A program made the translations under genes and the position numbers. A stretch of DNA of 40,508 nt from Nitrospinaceae bacterium (lineage in GTDB: Bacteria; Nitrospinota; Nitrospinia; Nitrospinales; VA-1): contig JAJDBG010000093.1 in assembly GCA_029261475.1 (NCBI GenBank), forward strand, positions 1 to 40,508, in the 5' to 3' direction. Below are positions 18,991 to 28,175 of this stretch, piece by piece. The notes beneath the pieces are model-generated. The model was not told the origin of the DNA, searched no databases, and worked only from the letters and a program-made list of their open reading frames with translations. How positions within the stretch are numbered: position 1 is the first letter of the stretch; the number at the start of each line of letters is the position of its first letter.

Positions 18991-20520
18991 TCATTTTTTT
19001 ATTTGAGAGATGATGAAATAACTTTTGATACTTTTTTTAGCGATAAGGTTTTTTGCGAATCGTCGAGCATCTTCTTGCTTAGAAAACTCTCCCACACGCA
19101 CTTTATACCAGGTGCCACCAGATTTTCTTGGAGTGGTTACCAGGTAAACACCTTCCAGTCCTTTTTTCTTTAAAGATTTTATGAGCCGATTGGCTTGCTT
19201 TTTGGAGGTTCCCGCAGCGACTTGAATGGTGTGAACTTTATTGCTGCGGTTTTCTTTGCGGGGTGTTTTTTCAGCTGTTTTTTTGCTTTCCAGACCTGAT
19301 TTTATTTGTTCTTTTTGCGTTGATAATTCGTTGAAACTCACTCCAAAGACAATACCAATCAAAACGATGAGCAGGGTTGCGAGTTTGAAACGTAAATTCT
19401 GGCGGCCAAAAACGATTAACATATCTGCTGATTTTAAAATCAGGAAGTTTGCCAGCCTGGAGATTTGTCGAAATGGGAATGCTATGGCTTTCTTGATCCA
19501 ATCGATCGGAGAGCGAGTGATTCCCAATTTCTTCTTGAGTTTTTCTAATTGCTTGAGGTCCTCGCGGGTGAATAATTTTATCTTTCGCAATTTGCCTGCA
19601 AGACGTCCGTCTTCGACTTCTTCGCTGATTTTTTTCTGACTTTCAGGGGAGAGATGAAGAAATACTTCGCCACAAAGTTGATGGAAGTTGGGGTCCATTC
19701 CAGCCCAAATCCCCTCGCAATATTTTTTTGCCAATGCGTTTCTGATTTCTTCTTCGTCGTCCTGAACGTAGGGTAGAGATGCGGCATAAAATTTTATCGC
19801 CGCCTCGTCGAAGCGCTTCAAGGCCATCAATTGAGGTAAGGCAAAGCGGACGATTTCCTCGGTAAGTTTTGATTTGTTCTGCAGGGCTTTCAGGAAAAGG
19901 GGTTCAGTTTTTTCGCTGAATTGTTTTTGCTGAAGAAATATTTCAGCCAAATATTGAACGAGATATTCGTCGTTAAAATTTTCGGCTTTGAGCATCACCA
20001 AAAGGAGATCTAGCTCTTTGGAGCTCAATTCACTCTTTTGAGAAAAAAGTGCTAGTAGGGGGGCACGGAATTTTGATCGCTCTGGAGCCTGCAAGAAAGC
20101 TTTCAGGTAGATTTGAACGGCTCTGGAGTCATCGTGCCCAATGGACAATAAATACTCCGCATAGCTCCATATGGCTTGATCTCGCAGTTGTTTGCCTTTC
20201 CCCGGTAAAAAACAGGCAGAGCGAGAGGATCTGATGAGGTCTTCGTACTGCGTGATCGCTGAGCTTGGCTCGGCAGATCGCTGTTTTGTTTTTAAAAGGT
20301 GCAAGGCATTTTGAAATTTTTGTTCGCCGATCAATCCAAAAGCAAAGAACCCAAAAAATACCGAGACGCTAAACAAGGCCCATTGGATAGTGGTGTCGTC
20401 AAACTGGGCACTTGGCAAAGCTGCTTCGTGCAAAACATATAGCACGGCGTAGCCAAGGCTCAATAAAAGAATTGATGAGGCCCATAGACGCGCTGTGAAG
20501 TATTTAAGGATTTGAAACAT
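18991..20520 (-). CDS. Membrane protein with C-terminal SPOR domain
   Basis: TM segments at N-terminus and near residue 390; C-terminus HTIQVAAGTSKKQANRLIKSLKKKG...YKVRVGEFSKQEDARRFAKNL is SPOR-like. Confidence 0.8.
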   Translation of the reverse strand: MFQILKYFTARLWASSILLLSLGYAVLYVLHEAALPSAQFDDTTIQWALFSVSVFFGFFAFGLIGEQKFQNALHLLKTKQRSAEPSSAITQYEDLIRSSRSACFLPGKGKQLRDQAIWSYAEYLLSIGHDDSRAVQIYLKAFLQAPERSKFRAPLLALFSQKSELSSKELDLLLVMLKAENFNDEYLVQYLAEIFLQQKQFSEKTEPLFLKALQNKSKLTEEIVRFALPQLMALKRFDEAAIKFYAASLPYVQDDEEEIRNALAKKYCEGIWAGMDPNFHQLCGEVFLHLSPESQKKISEEVEDGRLAGKLRKIKLFTREDLKQLEKLKKKLGITRSPIDWIKKAIAFPFRQISRLANFLILKSADMLIVFGRQNLRFKLATLLIVLIGIVFGVSFNELSTQKEQIKSGLESKKTAEKTPRKENRSNKVHTIQVAAGTSKKQANRLIKSLKKKGLEGVYLVTTPRKSGGTWYKVRVGEFSKQEDARRFAKNLIAKKSIKSYFIISQIKK

Positions 20521-20535
20521 TATTGCAATTTATGA

Positions 20536-22746
20536 TCAGGGCGAAATGGTTTCCGGCAAGGCATTGAGTTCATCTAATAATTCGCTTGCCGACAATTTTT
20601 TTATTTTGTCATCTTCCGTTGGAGTTGACGAAGTTTTATTTTTAATTTGGCTTTCGACATTTTCTGGCGTTTCATTTTTGGGAGCAGGTGCTAGATCGGG
20701 TTCCTGAAATGTTTCTGTGTCTTCTTCTTGAGGTTGTGCTCCTTGCGGTCCTGCAACAAATTCATCAGGCGTTTCTACTAGCTCGGTAGGGATAATGGTT
20801 TCTTCTTTTACTGCAACGCGCAGAAATTCTTCAGGTCCTGCTTTATGCAAAATACCTGTTTTAATATCGACATTTTCAATGCGTATTCCTTCCGGTTTCG
20901 GGAAGTGAACTTTATCTTTACCTTCCAGAGCTTTTTTCATGAAGTAAGTCCAGATTGGAGCGGCCGCTCCTGCGCCGGTCAAGCCTTTTCCATTTTTCCC
21001 CAGCATCGGTTCGTTGTCGTCATAACCCACCCATACAGAAGCAGATAGGTCTTTCGTGAAACCATTGAACCAGGCATCTTTGAAGCTATTGGTGGTCCCG
21101 GTTTTGCCTGCAGCAGGATGGCGAAATTTCATGCGTCGCAGGACACGCCCGGTTCCTCCATCGACCACGCCTTGCATCATATCTAAAAGCGGGTAGATTG
21201 ATTTTTGTGGAAAGCGTTGCACGCCTTCGTAAAAATGTTCGTAAAGGCGGTTGCCATCATAATCTTCAATGCGTCGAATGAGATAAGGCTCGTTGTAGAT
21301 ACCGAGATTGGCTATTACGCTATAGGCTCCGGCAAGTTCTAATGGTGATACGGCGGAAGTGCCCAACGCGAGGGATAAATTATTTCCCAACGGACTTTTA
21401 ATGCCGAACTGGCGGGCGGTTTTTATTACTTCTTTAGGGCCTACTGCGTCAATCAATTGGGCGGCGACGGCATTTATGGAACGCATCAATGCCTTTTTTA
21501 AAATCAGTTTTCCTGCATAGGCGTTGGAAAAATTTTGCGGTTGCCAAGGTTCGCCACCTTGAATCGGAAAGGTCCTGGGTTCATCGACCACGACCGTTGC
21601 AGGGGAGTATCCCAACTGCTCCATTGCGGTAAAGTAGACGAAGGGTTTGAATGAAGAGCCTGGAAGTCTGTTATTTGAAACGGCACGATTGAATTGACTG
21701 CTTGAGTAGTCGCGCCCGCCTAATAGCACACGGACGGCACCGCCTTTATTCTCGATAGCAGTCAGAGCTACTTGAAGGGAGTCTTGCCCGGAGCGTGCTG
21801 GCAATTGTTTGTCCAGATAGTCGAGGTGTACTCGCGCAGATTTTTCTGCCGCTTTCTGGAGACGAACGTCCAATGTTGTGAAAACTTTCAAGCCGCCAAA
21901 ATAAACGAATTCTTTCCCATAATCGGCCTCTAGCTGACTCATGACATGATTGACAAAGTAGAGATTGGAGTCCGTTTTTCTTTCAGGCGTCGCCAGTTTC
22001 AGATCGCTTGCAAGAGCACTTTGTTTTTGTGCTTCGGAGATCATCGCCACTTGAACCATTCGCGACAGTATATGATGCGTGCGTTTCATCGCACGATCCA
22101 GATTACTGAAGGGATTGGCATTGTTAGGGGAGTTTGGTAAACCAGCTAGAAGTGCGGCTTGAAGCAAGGTCAAATCTTTGGATCTAATATCAAAATAAGT
22201 TCTTGAGGCTTCTTCGACTCCATAGGCCCCATTCCCAAAATAAATTTGGTTGCTGTAAGCTTCAAGAATTTTATCTTTTGAAAATGTTGCTTCCAATTGC
22301 AGTGCAATGAATAGCTCTTTGATTTTTCTAACCCAGTTTCTCTCAAATGAAAAAAACAGATTTTTAGACAATTGCTGGGTGATTCCACTTCCGCCCTGTC
22401 GTACACGCCCTTCTTTGATGTTTGAAATAAGAGCGCGTAGTAAACCAAGATGATCCAGACCGCGATGTTTGTAAAAATTACGATCTTCAACCGCTACGAT
22501 TGCTTTTAGAAACCAGGGTGATATTTCTTTAAGAGGTACTGGTCGTCGTTGACCAACTATATGAATGCGTTCGCCATCAACCGAATACAGTTCGGTTGGC
22601 AAATTCAGATTGATGGTCTCCAGTTTTTCTGGGAGTTGTGGCAAATCATCGCGCAAGCCAAGGTAGACTCCGGCTAAAACCAATACCCCTGTCAGGGTAA
22701 TAGCGTAAATGAAGTTTAAAATGATTTGGGAAAGTCTGCGGATCAA
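20536..22746 (-). CDS. Class A penicillin-binding protein (PBP1A-type)
   Basis: Transglycosylase motifs AVEDRNFYKHRGLD, RQGGSGITQQLSKNLF, KILEAYSNQIYFGNGAYG; transpeptidase SSFKPF, KTGTTNSFKDAWFNGF. Confidence 0.92.
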   Translation of the reverse strand: MIRRLSQIILNFIYAITLTGVLVLAGVYLGLRDDLPQLPEKLETINLNLPTELYSVDGERIHIVGQRRPVPLKEISPWFLKAIVAVEDRNFYKHRGLDHLGLLRALISNIKEGRVRQGGSGITQQLSKNLFFSFERNWVRKIKELFIALQLEATFSKDKILEAYSNQIYFGNGAYGVEEASRTYFDIRSKDLTLLQAALLAGLPNSPNNANPFSNLDRAMKRTHHILSRMVQVAMISEAQKQSALASDLKLATPERKTDSNLYFVNHVMSQLEADYGKEFVYFGGLKVFTTLDVRLQKAAEKSARVHLDYLDKQLPARSGQDSLQVALTAIENKGGAVRVLLGGRDYSSSQFNRAVSNNRLPGSSFKPFVYFTAMEQLGYSPATVVVDEPRTFPIQGGEPWQPQNFSNAYAGKLILKKALMRSINAVAAQLIDAVGPKEVIKTARQFGIKSPLGNNLSLALGTSAVSPLELAGAYSVIANLGIYNEPYLIRRIEDYDGNRLYEHFYEGVQRFPQKSIYPLLDMMQGVVDGGTGRVLRRMKFRHPAAGKTGTTNSFKDAWFNGFTKDLSASVWVGYDDNEPMLGKNGKGLTGAGAAAPIWTYFMKKALEGKDKVHFPKPEGIRIENVDIKTGILHKAGPEEFLRVAVKEETIIPTELVETPDEFVAGPQGAQPQEEDTETFQEPDLAPAPKNETPENVESQIKNKTSSTPTEDDKIKKLSASELLDELNALPETISP

Positions 22747-23648
22747 GGAGTATTTCTTTCAAGGAGTCGCAATGGGATATCTTGTTCGTCACCTGTTGTT
22801 CCAGCGGGTTCTAGTTGAGACAAGAGGTTATTTGCGGTTTCCCGTGGTGTCGGTATTAATAGATATTCGGTAAAGTAATCGGTTTTGAATTCGATTCCCA
22901 ATTTGATGGGTTGGTCTTCTGGTTCGTTTTCGCGAGGTTCTGATATTCCAACACGGGTGATTTGATATTGTTTTTCAAGGAACCATCGTGGCGGTGGTGA
23001 TATTTGGGACCGAGCCTCGGGATCCATATTTTTTAACAGGATCAAAAAGTCGTTGTATAAAATGATCTGTTCGGGTAGAAATCCTGCGTCTTCTAAATGA
23101 CCGCGTTTTTGAATTCGAGAGGCCTCGAGTGTCTCTAACTGGTTTAGAGATAAGAATACTTCTCGTAATGGAATATTATCATGATCGATAAGATCAAGGG
23201 AAATCCAGGGGCCCATGCGTTTGATTAAAACGCGTTCCCATTGAAGACTGGCGTCGATACCCAGTAAGTCATAGGGTGAAATGAGAGAGCTTGCCCATTG
23301 GCCTGGAAAATCGAAATAAAGGTTTAAAAATCTTTCTTTGGACAACACTCGGGAGTAACCCGGTTCAAGACGGTCAAGCAATTGCCTGAATGAGGTGATG
23401 GATTCTGTGGTCTGTCGGGCATTGTCCATTGATGAACGAATGGATTGCACCTTGGATTGGGCGACCAGAGATAAACGATCGCGATCCCAGATTCTTCCCA
23501 ATTGGGGTCTTTGAAAGTTTTGCCATTTCAAATAGTTCCCGATACTTGTTTCGAGAAAATGGGTTGTCAACTCAAGGAGGACAAGACCTATAACTAAAGC
23601 CCATTGGATGAATATACTTTGTGGCCCGAGGATGGAAACAGATTTCAC
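22743..23648 (-). CDS. Hypothetical membrane-anchored protein in PBP operon
   Basis: N-terminal TM; overlaps the PBP gene start by 4 bp and begins 5 bp after the XRE gene. Confidence 0.7.
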   Translation of the reverse strand: MKSVSILGPQSIFIQWALVIGLVLLELTTHFLETSIGNYLKWQNFQRPQLGRIWDRDRLSLVAQSKVQSIRSSMDNARQTTESITSFRQLLDRLEPGYSRVLSKERFLNLYFDFPGQWASSLISPYDLLGIDASLQWERVLIKRMGPWISLDLIDHDNIPLREVFLSLNQLETLEASRIQKRGHLEDAGFLPEQIILYNDFLILLKNMDPEARSQISPPPRWFLEKQYQITRVGISEPRENEPEDQPIKLGIEFKTDYFTEYLLIPTPRETANNLLSQLEPAGTTGDEQDIPLRLLERNTP

Positions 23649-23653
23649 CTGGT

Positions 23654-24262
23654 TTATCTCACCGTAGTTTTATTAGCGGATTGCGCGATTGTCTTCAATT
23701 TTTCAATTTTCTTTTGAAGGGCTTTTGGGTCCAACTTTTTTCTGCCGCGTTTTTTGGGAGCAGAGGAGGGCTTTTCAGAACGAAGCTTTGATATTTTGTT
23801 TTTATCTGCTTTACCCGAGTGTTTGTTTTGTAGATTCGATATCCAATCTGCTGTTCCCAGGTTTTTACTGAACAGGTCTTGAAGATTGGGGTTCAGCCTC
23901 CTGAAAAGTGAGAGAAATTTTTTTTCTGTGATATCGAAGGCAATGGAAACAGGCATCGGATAATTTTTTAAATAGAGAAGATTTGTTTGAAAATCGACGC
24001 AGTCAATTTGAGCACCTTCGTAAGGGGCGATTACTGCGAGGGGACAAAAATCCTGCAGAGTAATTTTTTCGGTCAAAAGTTTTTGAAGAGACAGGTTTCC
24101 TAGCATGGCAATTTTCACCAGAGTCGAAATGGGTGCATCCCGCTCACCAACTTCGTAACGAACGTAGGTACGAAACCCGATACCAAGGATTTCGGCAAAT
24201 TGGGATTGCGTGCAATCCCGCTCCTTACGAATGGTTCTCAAGTTCTCTGCCAGGATAGACAT
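23654..24262 (-). CDS. XRE-family HTH transcriptional regulator with basic C-terminus
   Basis: LAENLRTIRKERDCTQSQFAEILGIGFRTYVRYEVGERDAPISTLVKIA; C-terminus PKKRGRKKLDPKALQKKIEKLK. Confidence 0.85.
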   Translation of the reverse strand: MSILAENLRTIRKERDCTQSQFAEILGIGFRTYVRYEVGERDAPISTLVKIAMLGNLSLQKLLTEKITLQDFCPLAVIAPYEGAQIDCVDFQTNLLYLKNYPMPVSIAFDITEKKFLSLFRRLNPNLQDLFSKNLGTADWISNLQNKHSGKADKNKISKLRSEKPSSAPKKRGRKKLDPKALQKKIEKLKTIAQSANKTTVR

Positions 24263-24294
24263 GCAAAAGTAACCTCAAGTATTGACAGGTCTCC

Positions 24295-24331
24295 TACCTA
24301 CATAATATATACCTACTCTCCAATTACCTGC
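24295..24331. repeat. Three iteron-like direct repeats at 15-bp period upstream of the XRE gene
   Basis: TACCTAC at 24295, TACCTAC at 24310, TACCTGC at 24325. Confidence 0.5.
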
Positions 24332-24375
24332 AATCGGTTCTTTAAATTTATTTGTTACAATAGGAAGCGAGGTTC

Positions 24376-25350
24376 TCATTCCATAAGAACTTTTGCCGCA
24401 TCTCGGGCAGAATAGGTCAATATCATTTTAGCTCCTGCGCGTTTGATGCTCAGCAATATTTCCATCATCACTCGCTGACCGTCGATCCAGTCATTTTGCT
24501 CGGCGGCTTTCACCATAGCGTATTCGCCGCTCACATTGTATGCGGCCACGGGTACTTGCACCGCTTCTCTGACCCTGTGGATAATGTCTAAGAATGCCAG
24601 GGCTGGCTTGACCATTACGATGTCGGCTCCTTCTTCAATATCCTGAAATACTTCTCGCAGGCTTTCGTCGCTGTTTCCAGGGTCCATTTGATAAGATCTG
24701 CGATCACCAAATTTCGGGCATGAGTCGGCGGCCTCTCGAAAAGGGCCATAAAATGCTGAGGCATATTTTGCGGCATAGGACATGATGATGGTGTCAGAAA
24801 AACTGGCAGCATCCAAGGCTCCGCGAATGGCCTGCACACGACCGTCCATCATATCAGAGGGTGCGACGATGTCCGCGCCTGCTTCTGCATGGGTCAGTGC
24901 CATTTTAGCCAATAGTTTCAAAGTGGGGTCGTTCAGTATCTGGTCGCCTTTGACAACGCCGCAATGCCCATGATCGGTGTATTCGTCGATGCAAACGTCG
25001 GTTATCAACATCAATTCTGGAGTGGTTTCCTTTATTTCCCGAATGGCGCGCTGGATGATGCCGTCTGGATTGTAGGCTTCGGAACCGGCGGCATCTTTTT
25101 TGTCTGGAATGCCAAATAGAATGATCCCCGGTATCCCGAGACGCTGGGTCTCCAGAACTTCCTTCTTCACTTGATCGATGGAGAAACGATACACGCCGGG
25201 CATGGAGCTGATTTCTTCGCGCACACCCTTGCCCTCGCAAATAAAGTAAGGCTCGATCAGGTCGTCTACACTAAGGGTCGTTTCACGGACCATTCTTAAT
25301 ATTTGTTGATTTTTTCTCAATCTTCGATAGCGGTGGATAGGGAAGGGCAT
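24376..25350 (-). CDS. hemB: Delta-aminolevulinic acid dehydratase (porphobilinogen synthase)
   Basis: [75 protein letters not shown]. Confidence 0.95.
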   Translation of the reverse strand: MPFPIHRYRRLRKNQQILRMVRETTLSVDDLIEPYFICEGKGVREEISSMPGVYRFSIDQVKKEVLETQRLGIPGIILFGIPDKKDAAGSEAYNPDGIIQRAIREIKETTPELMLITDVCIDEYTDHGHCGVVKGDQILNDPTLKLLAKMALTHAEAGADIVAPSDMMDGRVQAIRGALDAASFSDTIIMSYAAKYASAFYGPFREAADSCPKFGDRRSYQMDPGNSDESLREVFQDIEEGADIVMVKPALAFLDIIHRVREAVQVPVAAYNVSGEYAMVKAAEQNDWIDGQRVMMEILLSIKRAGAKMILTYSARDAAKVLME

Positions 25351-25417
25351 GGGAATCTCTTTGCTTGATAAGGTAAATTTAAAAAATATTGTAGGGAATT
25401 GTCTTGGTTTTTAAAAA

Positions 25418-25433
25418 TGGCACGGCTCTTGCT
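25418..25433 (+). promoter_or_regulatory. Sigma54 (RpoN) promoter
   Basis: TGGCACGgctcTTGCT matches consensus TGGCACR-N4-TTGCW at every specified position, about 67 bp upstream of ATG 25500. Confidence 0.75.
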
Positions 25434-25499
25434 TTTAAACAGTCATATAACGAAATTGATAATTTTTTGACGTTTAACACTACTGCCGGAGACTTTGTC

Positions 25500-25901
25500 A
25501 TGAGCAAATCAGAATCCAACGAGGATCGACACTACGAGATTTTAAACGAAGCGATTTTAAATGCAATCACCTCATCAGAAGAGGTCAAAGACATTCTCGT
25601 TGATTTTAAATCGAAAAAGCTGATCAATAACCTTGCTGTACTCAACCTGATTTTAAGTCTGGAAGAGTTGTCTGAATTGATTTTTAAGCCAGAAGGCAGT
25701 CATATGTACAAACTGGAACCGACAGAGCCTGGAAAAAAAGAACTGAAAACCAAGTCTGGGCAATCTTTTTCTGTAGAAAAAGGCAAGTACTCAGTTGATG
25801 GCAGACCTTTGACGGACAAAGAAATTCAATTCGAAGCTTTTTGTCAGGAATCCTTCGATATGAACAAATGGCTAAAAAAGAATCGAATCAAATTGGGTTA
25901 G
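25500..25901 (+). CDS. Hypothetical protein, putatively sigma54-dependent
   Basis: MSKSESNEDRHYEILNEAIL...; GGAG just upstream of ATG 25500. The track start 25404 lies upstream of the sigma54 promoter and is unlikely. Confidence 0.75.
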   Translation: MSKSESNEDRHYEILNEAILNAITSSEEVKDILVDFKSKKLINNLAVLNLILSLEELSELIFKPEGSHMYKLEPTEPGKKELKTKSGQSFSVEKGKYSVDGRPLTDKEIQFEAFCQESFDMNKWLKKNRIKLG

Positions 25902-25980
25902 TGCCTGCGCTGGTCAAACAGCTTGGTAATTTCGATCCCACTCTGGCATTAGTTCGAGCCGGCTGTAAGTAGAATCATCC

Positions 25981-25998
25981 GCTATTGTGCACAATAGC
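25981..25998. repeat. Perfect 18-bp palindrome between convergent genes
   Basis: GCTATTGTGCACAATAGC, followed by hairpin CCTCG-atgaac-CGAGG (25998-26013... ending at 26013). Confidence 0.6.
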
Positions 25999-26014
25999 CT
26001 CGATGAACCGAGGG

Positions 26015-26197
26015 TTAGGATTTGAAAATTTTTGAGTCGCAGGAAATGTACTTGATTTGTTTCAAGGGAATGACAAACACTTCTTCTGAAGTGGTCAGTT
26101 CAAACAGTTCGAGATCATCACTGAAACCGTGCTTTTCTGTGTTTTCCAAAACCAGCTCTTCGTTATCTACAAATACGACTTTCAGTCGGTAAATCAT
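26015..26197 (-). CDS. Small (60 aa) hypothetical protein
   Basis: MIYRLKVVFVDNEELVLENTEKHGFSDDLELFELTTSEEVFVIPLKQIKYISCDSKIFKS; 33 bp after the radical SAM gene. Confidence 0.65.
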   Translation of the reverse strand: MIYRLKVVFVDNEELVLENTEKHGFSDDLELFELTTSEEVFVIPLKQIKYISCDSKIFKS

Positions 26198-26230
26198 AAA
26201 AACTCCTTAAATGCCTCTGCTACTTTCGGA

Positions 26231-27436
26231 TTAATTAGAAAGGGAGATGGCTTCGAATTTCTTGTGTAGGGGATTTCCCAGATAATCTTCTACGTAGTTT
26301 TTGATGTAACCTTTTTCGTACAGCTTTCGGTTGGACATGCCAGAATTGACTTTATGTAGCACCTTGAACCGTATGCGTGGAAAGCGTTCCTGAAAGTCTT
26401 CAAACAGATTCCCCGAAATATCCTTCTCCTGGTTTCCCGAACCCTCCATAATCACCTTAGGCAGATATACGACTCGTTCGTTGGTCAATCGTTTTGCCAC
26501 GTCATCAAAGGTCAACAGAGTTGTGCAATCTGAATCGCCGCCAAGAGTCGCGTTGGGAACATAAAGGTATCGCGCCCGGTTGGGACGGAACAGTTTAAGA
26601 ATCCGATAAACATTGCCTGCCATTACCACGGTATCTTTTTTTTCAAGTTCGCAAGCATCCAGCGTTTTAATGATTTTCTTCCGATTCAAAAATGCAGTGA
26701 TGGACGATTCGGTGTGAATCATTGTGATGTTGGGATAGTTGGCATCGTAAATTCTTCTTGCCTCATTTGGAAGATGATCTTTTCCTATGCGAGTGATGCG
26801 CGTTGTTTCATCGTCCAGTGTTTTTAGAGGCGTCAAACATCCCATCCATAAAAGGCATTTGGAATTAACTTTTGAAATGATTCGAGCGTCTTCGGACATG
26901 GTATTGGGTCCGAAAGAATAAAAGTTTGCAGAGCTAACGGCAGGACCATCCAAAACTTTCAACACATGCTCTGCAGTGGGTCCGTTGGGCATCAACTGTT
27001 TTCGATATTTACCGAGTGTGATAACAGATAGCTCAAAGTTGATGCGACCGGGGTATTTTTCAGAGAGACGGTTGATTTGGTCTGGGTCGACATAGCCCAC
27101 GGTGAACATGATGATATTCTTATCAGTGGTCTCCAGAAATTCCTCTATCCAGGTCATTGTTCGAGGGTGCAAGAACAAGTCGGTCCATTCCATATATTCG
27201 TTGCCGCCGATAACCCAGGATTCTGAAGGTTTTGTGGGAAGACTTTGAATGTTTTTCAGGATGAAACGCCAGTTTTCTTCCGTAGTGAGGGGGATGTCGT
27301 AAGTCTTGCGGAAGTAGGAGTGGTCTTTCTCGTAGCAAAAAGTACACTTTACAGGGCATGTTTTGCCCAAGCTAAGAGGAATTTTTCTTTCTCGGATTTC
27401 TTTTAGTAGTATCTGATTTATAAATTCCTGGTCCAA
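26231..27436 (-). CDS. Radical SAM domain protein
   Basis: LSLGKTCPVKCTFCYEK (CxxxCxxC) near the N-terminus; 401 aa. Confidence 0.85.
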   Translation of the reverse strand: MDQEFINQILLKEIRERKIPLSLGKTCPVKCTFCYEKDHSYFRKTYDIPLTTEENWRFILKNIQSLPTKPSESWVIGGNEYMEWTDLFLHPRTMTWIEEFLETTDKNIIMFTVGYVDPDQINRLSEKYPGRINFELSVITLGKYRKQLMPNGPTAEHVLKVLDGPAVSSANFYSFGPNTMSEDARIISKVNSKCLLWMGCLTPLKTLDDETTRITRIGKDHLPNEARRIYDANYPNITMIHTESSITAFLNRKKIIKTLDACELEKKDTVVMAGNVYRILKLFRPNRARYLYVPNATLGGDSDCTTLLTFDDVAKRLTNERVVYLPKVIMEGSGNQEKDISGNLFEDFQERFPRIRFKVLHKVNSGMSNRKLYEKGYIKNYVEDYLGNPLHKKFEAISLSN

Positions 27437-27581
27437 AATTAACCCTCCGGTGTAAAGGGAATCTGGAAAAAGTTCTTTTGGCCATGAGCGACCTTCTGTG
27501 AAAAGGCTCGCCGCCTGAAAAAATATCAGATTTTTAAAGACCTTCTAAAACTATTTCAGAGCATGAAGTGTGAGCTGGTGT

Positions 27582-27905
27582 TTACCAACCCTTGAATGCT
27601 TCTGTCAATTGTGTATCTACAGGGACTTGTTCCTTTTGATCATCATCAAGCGCATTGATGAGATTACTCAGGTGTACAGCCGCGCATCCCATATATGCGA
27701 TGCTTTCTTGCTGTAACTTGTATTTCCCGGTTTTTAATTTTTTCTGAAATTCTTTTAAATGCTCTTCATCAGCAAGGACACTTGCGGAGGTCTTAAAGCT
27801 TTGTACCGCTTCCTGGTATTCCTTGCCCTCGTGTTGAGACACGCCCGCTTTAAAATTATCCTGAGCTTCGCGAACATCTTCAACCGTGACTGCGTGCTGT
27901 TGCAT
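27582..27905 (-). CDS. Small helical hypothetical protein
   Basis: 107 aa; KAGVSQHEGKEYQEAVQSFKTSASVL resembles a TPR-like helix pair. Confidence 0.65.
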   Translation of the reverse strand: MQQHAVTVEDVREAQDNFKAGVSQHEGKEYQEAVQSFKTSASVLADEEHLKEFQKKLKTGKYKLQQESIAYMGCAAVHLSNLINALDDDQKEQVPVDTQLTEAFKGW

Positions 27906-28025
27906 AAACCCTTAACCTCAATTTAAAAACTTTCGCAGTAGCCCCATTCAGCCAAAAACTAGAGCCGGGGAGGAATTCATTTGATTTGAACAACCAATTT
28001 CCTAACCAGCTAAGCTTGTGGTGTT

Positions 28026-28056
28026 ATTCTAGCTCTAAATGGGGGGAGATTGTCAA
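28026..28056 (-). promoter_or_regulatory. Possible promoter for the 107-aa gene
   Basis: Minus strand TTGACA - 19 bp - TAGAAT (spacer longer than optimal). Confidence 0.25.
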
Positions 28057-28057
28057 G

Positions 28058-28143
28058 CCGGAGTGCCAAAGTAAATACCCCCTGCTAAAAGCAGGTAAAT
28101 GCCTTTAGAACAGGGGGAATTGGACATGTTTTTTTGGCACCGG
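28058..28143. other. Nested-hairpin element (structured RNA or MITE-like inverted repeat)
   Basis: Outer arms CCG(ga)GTGCCAAA / TTTGGCACCGG; inner arms CCCCCTG / CAGGGGG (28078-28084 / 28111-28117); inside these either CTAAA..GCA/TGC..TTTAG or alternative CCTGC-taaaa-GCAGG. Confidence 0.5.
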
Positions 28144-28175
28144 ATCAGGAGAGAATCAGAATTGTAAAATGATCT

